From NCBI GenBank assembly GCA_002839805.1, contig PGYT01000003.1, forward strand, positions 20,068 through 84,067: 64,000 nucleotides of DNA. The letters run 5' to 3'. The DNA comes from Ignavibacteriae bacterium HGW-Ignavibacteriae-2. Its GTDB lineage: Bacteria; Bacteroidota; Ignavibacteria; Ignavibacteriales; Melioribacteraceae. Below, one piece after another: positions 26,358 through 34,753 of this stretch. The translations under genes and the position numbers were made by a program. The notes under the pieces are model-generated. The model made no database searches and was not told the DNA's origin. It worked only from the letters and a program-made list of their open reading frames with translations. Position 1 is the first letter of the stretch. Each line of letters begins with the position of its first letter.

Positions 26358-27164
26358 ATGAATATTTTAGGCAAAGCCTCGCAACTGATTGAATCAAATT
26401 CTCCTTTTGTACTAACAACCGTAATTGAAAGTAAGGGCTCATCGCCCGGGAAATCCGGATTTAAAATGATTGTTCTTTCAAATGGTGAAACTATAGGTAC
26501 TGTAGGCGGCGGAGCTATAGAAGTTAAAGTAAAAGAACATGCAATGGTTTTGCTAAATAACGGCTGTAATGAGTTTAAAGATTATTTGCTCGATGCCGAT
26601 AAAGAGGTACTAAACAGCGAAAAAGAAATTGTTCCTATGATGTGTAAGGGTTCGATAAAAATATATTATGAAGTCTTTGGAAAAATGCCCACCCTATATG
26701 TTTTTGGAGGGGGTCATGTAGGACAAGCATTATGCAAGTTGATTGCCGACATAGGCTACTACACGATACTAATAGATAACCGAAAGGATTTCGCAACTCG
26801 AGAAAAAAATCCGTATCCTAATGATATTATTCATGCCGATTACTTGGAATACGCAGATGAGTTTAAACCCCAGGGGAATAGTTTTGTTGTAATATTAACT
26901 CATGGACATAAGTATGATTTTGGAATATTGCAAAAAATCTTATCCAGAAAATTAAGCGTAAAATACATTGGAGTTATAGCATCAAATAGTAAAGCGGCAA
27001 AAATTGTTAATGATATAAAAGAATCGCTTGGAAAAGATGTTGACTTATCAATGCTCCATTCTCCAATCGGCCTTAAAATAGGAGGAGATTCGGCAATTGA
27101 AATAGCTCTAAGCATTGCCGCGGAAATGCAGTCGGTTAGATATAATCAAAAATTAGTGTTTTAA
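26358..27164 (+). CDS. XdhC/CoxI-family molybdenum cofactor maturation protein
   Basis: Cytoplasmic chaperone that binds and matures the molybdenum cofactor before insertion into molybdenum hydroxylases. The N-terminal XdhC domain carries ESKGSSPGKSGFKMIV and GTVGGGAIEVKV. The C-terminal Rossmann domain carries VFGGGHVGQALCKLI and ends with GLKIGGDSAIEIALSI. 268 residues, typical of the short XdhC/PaoD-like form. It is convergent with the hydroxylase genes, which is unusual since paoD normally follows paoC. Pairing with that enzyme is inferred from adjacency. Confidence 0.9.
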   Translation: MNILGKASQLIESNSPFVLTTVIESKGSSPGKSGFKMIVLSNGETIGTVGGGAIEVKVKEHAMVLLNNGCNEFKDYLLDADKEVLNSEKEIVPMMCKGSIKIYYEVFGKMPTLYVFGGGHVGQALCKLIADIGYYTILIDNRKDFATREKNPYPNDIIHADYLEYADEFKPQGNSFVVILTHGHKYDFGILQKILSRKLSVKYIGVIASNSKAAKIVNDIKESLGKDVDLSMLHSPIGLKIGGDSAIEIALSIAAEMQSVRYNQKLVF

Positions 27165-27207
27165 AATTAAATTCAAGAAACAACAATTAAGTGGAATAAA
27201 AATTTTG

Positions 27208-27253
27208 AAAACCTTACGCTAAGTTAAGAATCGATCTCTTTGTAAGGTTTTTT
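27208..27253. terminator. bidirectional terminator between xdhC-like and hydroxylase FAD-subunit genes
   Basis: A 10-bp stem AAAACCTTAC/GTAAGGTTTT followed by T on the + strand. On the minus strand it is the last codons and stop of the FAD subunit, so the structure overlaps coding sequence. Confidence 0.6.
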
Positions 27254-28191
27254 ACCAAAGGTAATTTATAGGCGTTTTCCGATAATGTTTCAGAATCATT
27301 CAATAAAGAATTTAGCGCCTCACTCACTGAGGTTTCATTTAAAGCCAGTCCACTTAATTTTTTGTTAAATTTATCATCCGTCCAGGGTCTTGGGGCTACC
27401 CCGCCGAATGCGGCCTTGCCTTCAATTATACTCTTTGCTGCAACTATCTCCAATACCAAACCAACGCTAACAGATGCAAAATCCCAAGCACCTCGTTCTT
27501 TAAATTTTATATAACTACTGCGCGTGTTCTGTCCGGGAGGGGCTACTAAAATTTCTTTTATTATCTCGCCTGGTTTCAGTATGGTTTCCTGACTGGAATT
27601 TTCTGAAGGAAGAACATATAGTTCATTAATTGGAATTGTCCGTTCACCAACTTCGGAAAAGATAATTACTTTTGCGTCTAAAGCGAGCAATGCAACAGCC
27701 ATATCCGAGGGATGAACAATATAACAAGGACCTCCTCCAACTACGCAGTGAAATTTGTTCCTGCCTTCGTAGGCGTAACATTCGCCACCCCCTTTGCGTA
27801 TACAGTCGAAATCTTCCCTGTAATACCAGCATCGAGGACTTTGGCATAAGTTGCCACCCAGCGTTCCTATGTTTCTTAGTTGCGGCGAAGCTATTTCGTT
27901 TGCGGCCTCGTGAAGTATTTTATATTCAGATTTAATTGTTTCATCCTTCGCAATTTCGGAAATAGTTGTTAAAGAGCCTATTCTAATTCCACTGGTTTTA
28001 TTATGTGTTATAGAATTCAACCCTCCAATCTTTTTTAAGTTAATTATTTTACTATGTGTATAAATATCATTTTTTAGTAAACTGAGCGCATCTGTACCTC
28101 CGGCATATAACAAAGCACTTTCACCAAATGAAATCATTAGATTGCTAGCTTCTTTAATGGAAGTTGGATTTATGTATTGAAAATTTTTCAT
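27214..28191 (-). CDS. molybdenum hydroxylase FAD subunit, PaoB/YagS-like with extra Fe-S cysteines
   Basis: FAD-binding medium subunit (325 residues) of a xanthine-dehydrogenase-family enzyme. The FAD loops are visible as YAGGTDALSLLKN and IGTLGGNLCQS. Between residues about 108 and 145 are four cysteines in RCWYYREDFDCIRKGGGEC and NKFHC. This matches the insertion that binds a [4Fe-4S] cluster in E. coli PaoB, absent from mammalian xanthine dehydrogenase. A CO-dehydrogenase flavoprotein C-terminal domain ends the protein. GGAG six bases before ATG supports the start. Subunit order on the minus strand is Fe-S, molybdopterin, FAD. Confidence 0.9.
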   Translation of the reverse strand: MKNFQYINPTSIKEASNLMISFGESALLYAGGTDALSLLKNDIYTHSKIINLKKIGGLNSITHNKTSGIRIGSLTTISEIAKDETIKSEYKILHEAANEIASPQLRNIGTLGGNLCQSPRCWYYREDFDCIRKGGGECYAYEGRNKFHCVVGGGPCYIVHPSDMAVALLALDAKVIIFSEVGERTIPINELYVLPSENSSQETILKPGEIIKEILVAPPGQNTRSSYIKFKERGAWDFASVSVGLVLEIVAAKSIIEGKAAFGGVAPRPWTDDKFNKKLSGLALNETSVSEALNSLLNDSETLSENAYKLPLVKNLTKRSILNLA

Positions 28192-28259
28192 ATTAAACTC
28201 CGACTAATAAAGTAACCCCGAGCAATTAATTGGTTTTACAATTCTCAGAGATCCCGTGT

Positions 28260-29219
28260 TTACAGCTTGTATATTTCATTTAGAATTTTATCCGGTGTTA
28301 TAGGCAAACTCTTCATTCTTAATCCGGTAGCGTTAAAAATTGCATTTGCAATCGCGCCTGCTGTAGGAATAATTGCAGGTTCGCCAATACCTTTTGCACC
28401 AACTGCGCTTATCATGTTATCGCTCTCGCCGACGGTTATTACTTCAATTTCAGGATAGTCCATAACGGTTGGCATCTTATAGGAATGCAGGTTGGTCGTA
28501 AGTACTTTGCCTGTGTACTCATCCATAATGCGTTCTTCCAATAAGGCGTAACTAAGTCCCTGCATAATTCCGCCGTGAAACTGATTTTCCAAAAGTTTTC
28601 TGTTTATCACTCTTCCAATATCATGCGCCGCTACAATTTTTAATACAGTAACTCTTCCGGTTTCAGTGTCAACTTCAACTTCAGCAAACTGTGCCCCAAA
28701 TGAGTTTATCATGTATCCTTTTGGATTTTCGTTCCGCGCACCAGCTGCAACAATTTCTCTCACATTCATTTTATCAATAACTTCTTGGATGGTAATCTTT
28801 TTAGTGTTGGTTCCATCTGAAATTGTGCCTTCAGAATAGACAAGATCTTTTTCCAGTAATTCCAGTATTGCTGAAGCGGCGGAAAGCAATTTTTTACGGA
28901 TTTGTAATGCGGCGTCGTATACAGCAGGGGTCATTGATGGAGTTGTAGTACTTCCACCGCTCGAGGGCGCAAAAGGGTGCTCGTCTGTATTCCCAATGTT
29001 AACACTTATTTTTGTTAATGGTATTTCTAAAACCTCAGCGGCAACCTGAGCTAATATTGTGTATGTTCCTGTCCCTAAATCTTGAGTTCCTGCAGAAACA
29101 TTAAGACTGCCATCGCTATTTAATTTAAGAATCGCATAAGCCGGAGGGTCTCCGCCTCCCCACCAAATGATTAAGATTTCTTTTCTCTTTCCATCCAATT
29201 GCTTTCGCGCCTTTATCAT
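28260..29219 (-). pseudogene. molybdopterin-binding subunit, C-terminal fragment after frame break
   Basis: This frame encodes the rear 300 residues of a PaoC/YagR-like molybdopterin subunit. Recognisable family sequence begins at IWWGGGDPPAYA and runs through GTQDLGTGTYTI to the catalytic-glutamate motif GAKGIGEP, ending 68 bases before the FAD subunit. The first 15 residues from its in-frame ATG (MIKARKQLDGKRKE) do not resemble the family and are the out-of-frame reading of the front part, so that ATG is unlikely to be used. Front and rear overlap by 95 bases in different frames. The enzyme is probably inactive unless the break is an assembly error or is bypassed. Confidence 0.8.
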
Positions 29220-30510
29220 AACATTCTTTCAATAATTTACTAGTCCAAGGAATATTCCAATTAGGCTCCGAATCTGCATAGTTTTTTAATCGGAATTCAA
29301 TAGGGTCCATTCCAAGTTTATTTGCCATTTCATCCATCATAGATTCGAGGGCGAAAACACCCTGTACATGACCAGGTGCCCTAAATGGTCTGGCACGACC
29401 GGCATTGGTAGCCACGTAATACTCATTAATTTTAATATTAGGGCATTTATATAAACTGCGCATAGGCCAGGCACATCCAGCGCCAGACTGATGTGCTCCC
29501 ATAGATCCGTACATTTCTAATCCCAGAGCAGTTAGAGTCCCGTTTTTTTTAGATCCTATAGATACCTTTTGAAAAGAATCAGGACGGTTGCCAACTGCTA
29601 AATTCATTTCTTTTCTATCCAAAACTATTCTAACTGGTCGCCCCAAACGTTTTGCAAGCAAGGCAGCCATAACAGTATATTTCCCACTTTCCAGTTTAGC
29701 GCCGAATCCACCGCCCATATATTTTTTAATTACACATACTTTACTTTGAGGAATGTTTAACGCATCCGCTAAAGAGTTGCGAACTGAGAAAATCGCCTGA
29801 GTGCTGTCCCAAACATATAATTTGTCTCCATCCCAATTTGTAACGCTGCAATGCACTTCAGTTGGATTATGCACAGCGACTTGAGTAGAATAATTATCTT
29901 CTAATTTAATATCGGCTTCATTTAATCCATCTTCGTAACTGCCCCGTACATAATTAGAGGGATTAGCCCAGGTTGCAATATTTCCCCAGTCGTATAATTT
30001 CGGCGCATTTTCTTTTATCGCTTCCATAGGGTGGCAAACGAAAGGTAAAATATCGTATTCGACTTCAATTAGTTTTAAAGCTTCATCGGCCAAACTTTCT
30101 GTTTCCGCGGCGACACATGCAACTTCATCACCCTGGTATCTTAAATGTTCATCGAATAAATAGGTATCGTTCCTATACCATTTTATTTTTTCGGTATTAT
30201 CCTTGGTTAAAATATCCAAAACGCCCTTAAGTTTTTTCGCTTTGGAAGTATCTATTCGTTTTATTGACGCGTGAGGATGAGGGCAGCGTAATGTTTTTGC
30301 TTGTACTAAATTGGGAAAAGTTTTATCGAACGTAAATGTTGCAGTACCGCTAACTTTATCGTAACCGTCAATCCTATTTATTCCTTTTCCAATATATTTT
30401 AGTTCAGAATTCGGTTTTAACGGTATCAATTTTTCTTCGGGTACTTCGGCGAGCAACTCAACATTTTCGTCATATAGTTTATATTTCGATTTTATAATTT
30501 TTCGGGACAT
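29125..30510 (-). pseudogene. molybdopterin-binding subunit, N-terminal fragment before frame break
   Basis: Front 60 percent of the molybdopterin subunit. It starts at the ATG preceded by GGAGG five bases upstream; a longer frame exists but lacks such a site. Family landmarks are GKGINRIDGYDKVSGTATFT, the cofactor loop YMGGGFGAKLESG and GRARPFRAPGHVQG. Reading stays meaningful up to IGWKEKR, then becomes nonsense (LVGRRRPSGLCDS) and stops. Relatives have roughly 15-20 residues between GWKEK and the IWWGGG motif of the other frame, but here only about 13 bases separate them. The lesion thus looks like a deletion of some 45 bases rather than a one-base slip. This is from family memory and should be aligned. 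Confidence 0.8.
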
Positions 30511-30632
30511 TACGCCTCCGTTATCAAATTCATTTAGTTCATTACAATCAATTAACTGAACCAATTTTTCGTATTTAAAAAAGGGAGAACAGCAGCCCTA
30601 AAATTGACTGCGTTTAAGCAACTTTATCAAGA

Positions 30633-31259
30633 TTATTTATTCATTTTACGGGCGGCCTCTTCAACCGATTTAACAATATTCGGATATGCTGAACACCTGC
30701 AAATATTGCCGGACATTCCCTTAAGAATTTCTTGCTTATTTGGCTGCGGATTGTTCAACAGCAAAGCATATGCTGACATAATCTGACCGGGTGTGCAGAA
30801 TCCGCACTGCATACCATCTTGTTCAACAAATGCTTCTTGTAACGGATGTAGTTCTTCCCCCTTTAATAAGCCTTCAATTGTGATTATATCTTTTCCATCT
30901 GCGTCCATAGCCAGCATTTGGCATGAGTAAACAGCTTTTGTATTCATTAAAACCGTGCAGCCGCCGCATTCACCATGATTGCAAACAACTTTTGTCCCCG
31001 TCAATTTAAGTTCATCTCTCAGAAGTTCTGCAAGAGTAGTGTTCGGTTCAACCATAAATGAATAATCTTGTCCGTTAACAGTAATTGAGATATTTTGGGC
31101 ATAAGATGAAAATGTTTTTAACGTCTCTTTTTCAGATGAAGATGTTGACTTGGCTTCGTTTATATCCGACAGAATTATATAACTGCCCGCAACACCGGTC
31201 CCGGTTCTTTTTAAAAAATCTCTCCGGCTGAGTCCTTTTTTTTTGTTTTTATCTTCCAT
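30633..31259 (-). CDS. Tat-exported [2Fe-2S] subunit of a molybdenum hydroxylase, PaoA/YagT-like
   Basis: Electron-transfer small subunit, 208 residues. A twin-arginine signal ([11 protein letters not shown]12-R13) and hydrophobic stretch show export to the periplasm, folded and presumably with its partners bound, as for E. coli PaoABC. The plant-type ferredoxin cluster ligands are in [13 protein letters not shown] with the fourth Cys in AVYSC. The second [2Fe-2S] cluster is in [10 protein letters not shown] and GNICRCSAY. First gene of the hydroxylase operon; a gap of 122 bases follows before the molybdopterin subunit. The substrate is probably an aldehyde by analogy with PaoABC; not provable here. 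Confidence 0.93.
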   Translation of the reverse strand: MEDKNKKKGLSRRDFLKRTGTGVAGSYIILSDINEAKSTSSSEKETLKTFSSYAQNISITVNGQDYSFMVEPNTTLAELLRDELKLTGTKVVCNHGECGGCTVLMNTKAVYSCQMLAMDADGKDIITIEGLLKGEELHPLQEAFVEQDGMQCGFCTPGQIMSAYALLLNNPQPNKQEILKGMSGNICRCSAYPNIVKSVEEAARKMNK

Positions 31260-31414
31260 AACTTATCCGCCCTAATGCGATAACTGGGTCTAAGTTAATA
31301 AAGTAAAAATCGAGATTCAATATTAAAACAAACATATTTCTTCATTTATAAATGTATCCGGGATTGTTTATATTTACCATTATAAATAACTACTAAAACA
31401 AGCACGGAATTCAA

Positions 31415-32032
31415 ATGAAAACCAAATCATTATATATTTATCTGGGAGCCGTAGTTATCATATTAGCGGCCATATTAATTTATAATTCAGCTAGCGATAA
31501 ACCCGCTGAAGTATCTACTGAAACCCCCGGCAACAATATGCCGAATGATGACGTTCATAAAGGTCTTTCTGATGATGTCCCAAATAAAAGTAACGTTCGC
31601 GGCGATTTTATGGAAAGATATACGGAATTAAAAAATAAATATGCTGAAAATCCTAAGGATACAACTGTGGCAAAAGAGTATGCTATTATGTTATCGCAAG
31701 CTCACAGAAAAGGACAAGCAATTGAAATCTATGAAAATATTCTCAGCATGGATGCTTCCAGAGCAGATGTTATTCTTATGCTCGGTTACGAATATTTTGA
31801 AACCAATGATTTAGTAAAGGCCGAAGAAATGACAAGAAAGGTTCTGTCTATAAAAAAGGATAACTCTCAAGCTCAATTTAATTTAGGGGCCATACTAATG
31901 GCAAAAGGTAAACCGGATGAAGCGAAAAAAATATGGAAAGAAATAATTAAAAAATATCCGGGTTCTGAGGCGGCAACTGTTGCAAAAAAAGCTCTTGATA
32001 AAATGTTGGAAAAAACACAGACCAATTTGTAA
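31415..32032 (+). CDS. membrane-anchored TPR protein
   Basis: 205 residues. An N-terminal transmembrane helix (about 6-24) is followed by a Pro/Ser/Thr-rich linker (about 28-65). Three to four TPR units then occupy residues about 70-195 (KEYAIMLSQAHRKGQAIEIYE, VILMLGYEYFETNDLVKAEE, FNLGAILMAKGKPDEAKKIW). The last matches the CcmH/NrfG-like or YbgF-like style of periplasmic TPR. No partner is evident: the neighbours are a divergent hydroxylase operon and an epimerase-like gene after a strong terminator. Likely single-gene unit. Confidence 0.75.
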   Translation: MKTKSLYIYLGAVVIILAAILIYNSASDKPAEVSTETPGNNMPNDDVHKGLSDDVPNKSNVRGDFMERYTELKNKYAENPKDTTVAKEYAIMLSQAHRKGQAIEIYENILSMDASRADVILMLGYEYFETNDLVKAEEMTRKVLSIKKDNSQAQFNLGAILMAKGKPDEAKKIWKEIIKKYPGSEAATVAKKALDKMLEKTQTNL

Positions 32033-32056
32033 CAAATAGATTAACTCCTTAATATT

Positions 32057-32105
32057 GAAAAGGACAAGGCACATTACCAGTAGTGTTTTGTCCTTTTCCA
32101 TTTTT
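32057..32105 (+). terminator. strong intrinsic terminator
   Basis: A 16-bp stem with two G-U pairs (GAAAAGGACAAGGCAC against GTGTTTTGTCCTTTTC), a 10-base loop, then CATTTTTG. It ends the TPR gene. Confidence 0.85.
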
Positions 32106-32171
32106 GTGGAATGTAAAAAGCTTAAAGGCATTAAAAAAAATTAATTTATAAATTAAAGCAATCCGTTGGAT

Positions 32172-32999
32172 ATGAAGATAAACAAACCATCAATTTCGAT
32201 TATGGGATGCGGTTGGCTGGGTTTGCCATTAGGTGAAAATCTTGCCCAAATGGGCTATCAAGTAAGTGGATCAACAACAAACCAATCCAAGCTTAGTATA
32301 ATTTTGGAGAAAAACATTAAACCATATCACCTTAATTTTACTCCGTATGCAGGCGCTAATATATCATTGGATTTTTTTGATTCGAAAATTCTGATTATTA
32401 ATATACCCCCCGATAGACGCGTTGGTATTATGGGGTTTTATATTACTCAGATTCAAGAAATTGTGAATTTTGCGAAAGCCGGGAAAACTTCAAAAATTAT
32501 TTTTATAAGCTCCACATCGGTTTATGGAGAACCTAACAGGGATGTTTATGAAGAGGACGAAGTTGTTCCCGTATCCGAAGCCGGAAGAGCATTAGTGGAA
32601 ACGGAAAAGTTTTTACTTAGTTTATCCTGTTTAAATTCAACAATAATTAGGTTTGGCGGACTAATAGGTAATGATAGAAATCCGGTAAAATTCTTTATGG
32701 GTAAAACAAATCTGCCTAACGGAAGAGCTCCGGTAAATTTAATTTATTTGGATGATTGCATTGGAATAATTAAAAGTGTAATTGAACGAGAAGCGTGGGG
32801 CGAAATTTTTAACGCCTGTGCGGATTATCATCCCGAAAAACAAAATTATTATACTGAAGTAGCAAAAAAAATGAATTTGACTGTTCCTGTTTTCCTTAAC
32901 GAACTGTTATCTTTTAAAATCATTCGTTCAAACAAATGTAAAAATCAATTAAATTACATTTTCAAATATCCTGATCCATTGGAGTTTCCACTCGATTAA
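32172..32999 (+). CDS. NAD(P)-dependent epimerase/reductase-like protein (YeeZ-like extended SDR)
   Basis: Rossmann-fold protein of about 275 residues. The nucleotide loop is GCGWLGLPLG near the N-terminus, followed by a short SDR core with ISSTSVYGEP. The usual active-site YxxxK is replaced by the weaker pattern ALVETEKFL, as in YeeZ-type atypical SDRs. A conserved RFGGLIG and NLIYLDDC support the epimerase-like family. The ATG at 32172 is preferred over a TTG two codons earlier. Substrate unknown. It is 36 bases ahead of ettA on the same strand and may be co-transcribed with it. Confidence 0.75.
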   Translation: MKINKPSISIMGCGWLGLPLGENLAQMGYQVSGSTTNQSKLSIILEKNIKPYHLNFTPYAGANISLDFFDSKILIINIPPDRRVGIMGFYITQIQEIVNFAKAGKTSKIIFISSTSVYGEPNRDVYEEDEVVPVSEAGRALVETEKFLLSLSCLNSTIIRFGGLIGNDRNPVKFFMGKTNLPNGRAPVNLIYLDDCIGIIKSVIEREAWGEIFNACADYHPEKQNYYTEVAKKMNLTVPVFLNELLSFKIIRSNKCKNQLNYIFKYPDPLEFPLD

Positions 33000-33035
33000 A
33001 AATGAATATAATATAAATAAAAAAGAGAAATCAAT

Positions 33036-34721
33036 ATGAGCGTTGAACCAAATAAAATTATTTATTCTATGCACAGGGTAAGTAAGTACTATAATACAAA
33101 ACCTGTGATAAAAGACATTTCACTTTCGTATTTCTATGGGGCGAAAATTGGCGTTTTGGGGCTTAACGGTTCTGGAAAAAGCACTCTGCTTAAAATTATG
33201 GCCGGTGTTGATAAGGAGTTTAATGGTGAAGCTGTATTGTCACCAGGCTATACTGTGGGAATGCTTGAGCAGGAGCCAAACCTTGATCCAGATAAAACTG
33301 TAAAACAAATAGTTGAAGAAGGCGTTCAGGAAGTGATGGATTTAATGAACGAATTTAACGAAATAAGCGCTCGTTTTGCAGAACCCATGAGTGATGATGA
33401 AATGACTGATCTGCTTGAACGGCAGGGAGTTATTCAAGAAAAAATTGACGCTCTGGATGCTTGGGATATTGATGCGAGGCTAGAAATGGCTATGGACGCA
33501 TTACGCTGCCCTCCATCCGAGACTCCGGTTAAAGTAATTTCAGGCGGTGAAAAAAGACGTGTGGCTCTTTGCAGATTGTTACTTCAAAAACCGGATATCC
33601 TTTTGCTCGATGAGCCTACAAATCATCTGGATGCCGAATCTGTAGCTTGGCTGGAACATCATCTGCAGAAATATGCTGGAACCATAATTGCTGTAACACA
33701 TGATAGATATTTCCTGGATAATGTAGCTGGCTGGATATTGGAACTTGACCGTGGTGAAGGTATACCCTGGAAAGGCAATTATTCCTCATGGCTCGATCAA
33801 AAACAAAAACGTTTGCTGCTCGAGGAAAAAAAAGAAACGCAGCGTCAAAAAACTTTGCAAAGGGAATTGGAGTGGATTAAAATGTCGCCAAGGGCGAGAC
33901 ATGCAAAATCAAAAGCGAGAATAAGTTCATATGAAGAATTGCTTAATGAAGAAGCTGAAAAAAGAGAAAAAGATCTGGAGTTATTTATTCCGCCGGGACC
34001 CAGATTAGGTGATGTAGTTATTGAAACCGAAAATCTTACTAAAGCATACGGCGACAATATTTTAATCGAAAACCTTTCGTTCGCTTTGCCGCCGGGCGGA
34101 ATTGTAGGTGTTATCGGCGCTAACGGCGCGGGCAAAACTACTTTATTCCGTTTAATTACTGGACAGGAAACACCCGAAAAAGGTACTATTAAAATTGGCG
34201 AAACTGTTAAAATTGCTTATGTGGATCAAAGTAGAGATATACTTGATCCTGATAAAACATTGTTCGATCTTATTTCCGGCGGCGATGAAAGAATAATGCT
34301 AGGAAACAAAGAAATTAATTCGCGCGCGTACGTATCCAGATTTAACTTTTCGGGTGGTGATCAGCAAAAATTAGTTGGTATGCTATCGGGCGGGGAACGT
34401 AATCGTGTTCAACTCGCGATGATTTTGAAAGAGGGGGCTAATGTAATATTACTTGATGAACCAACAAACGATCTTGATGTTAATACCATGCGCGCATTGG
34501 AAGAAGCGCTGGAAAATTTTGCCGGATGCGCGGTTGTAATAAGTCATGATAGATGGTTTCTTGACAGAATTGCCACACACATTCTTGCATTTGAAGGCGA
34601 TAGTAAAGTTGTGTGGTTTGACGGTAACTTTTCGGAATACGAGGCTCATCGTAAAGAAAGATTAGGTGCCGATGCGGATAGACCGCATAGAATTAAATAC
34701 AGACATTTGACAAGAAACTAA
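33036..34721 (+). CDS. ettA: EttA, energy-dependent translational throttle (ABC-F)
   Basis: Soluble ABC-F ATPase that binds the ribosomal E site and gates entry into elongation according to ATP level. Two ATPase domains are present: Walker A GLNGSGKSTLLK and GANGAGKTTLFR, signatures SGGEKRRVAL and LSGGERNRVQL, Walker B LLLDEPTNHLD and LLDEPTNDLD. The arm insertion of EttA lies within the first domain (about 95-140), and the charged linker (EEKKETQRQKTLQRELEW) separates the domains. At 561 residues it matches the EttA subgroup rather than Uup or YbiT. Very close to recD2 (32-base gap). Confidence 0.96.
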   Translation: MSVEPNKIIYSMHRVSKYYNTKPVIKDISLSYFYGAKIGVLGLNGSGKSTLLKIMAGVDKEFNGEAVLSPGYTVGMLEQEPNLDPDKTVKQIVEEGVQEVMDLMNEFNEISARFAEPMSDDEMTDLLERQGVIQEKIDALDAWDIDARLEMAMDALRCPPSETPVKVISGGEKRRVALCRLLLQKPDILLLDEPTNHLDAESVAWLEHHLQKYAGTIIAVTHDRYFLDNVAGWILELDRGEGIPWKGNYSSWLDQKQKRLLLEEKKETQRQKTLQRELEWIKMSPRARHAKSKARISSYEELLNEEAEKREKDLELFIPPGPRLGDVVIETENLTKAYGDNILIENLSFALPPGGIVGVIGANGAGKTTLFRLITGQETPEKGTIKIGETVKIAYVDQSRDILDPDKTLFDLISGGDERIMLGNKEINSRAYVSRFNFSGGDQQKLVGMLSGGERNRVQLAMILKEGANVILLDEPTNDLDVNTMRALEEALENFAGCAVVISHDRWFLDRIATHILAFEGDSKVVWFDGNFSEYEAHRKERLGADADRPHRIKYRHLTRN

Positions 34722-34753
34722 TGCTAGTGAAAAAAGGAATTTAAGGATTAAAG

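Noticed and set aside
27672..27935. Open frame antisense to the FAD subunit
   Set aside because: It is the reverse-strand shadow of a well-conserved gene and has arginine/cysteine-rich nonsense composition.
28260..30510. Programmed ribosomal frameshift joining the two hydroxylase fragments
   Set aside because: No slippery heptamer with a following pseudoknot is evident, and conserved residues are missing at the junction, which fits deletion better.
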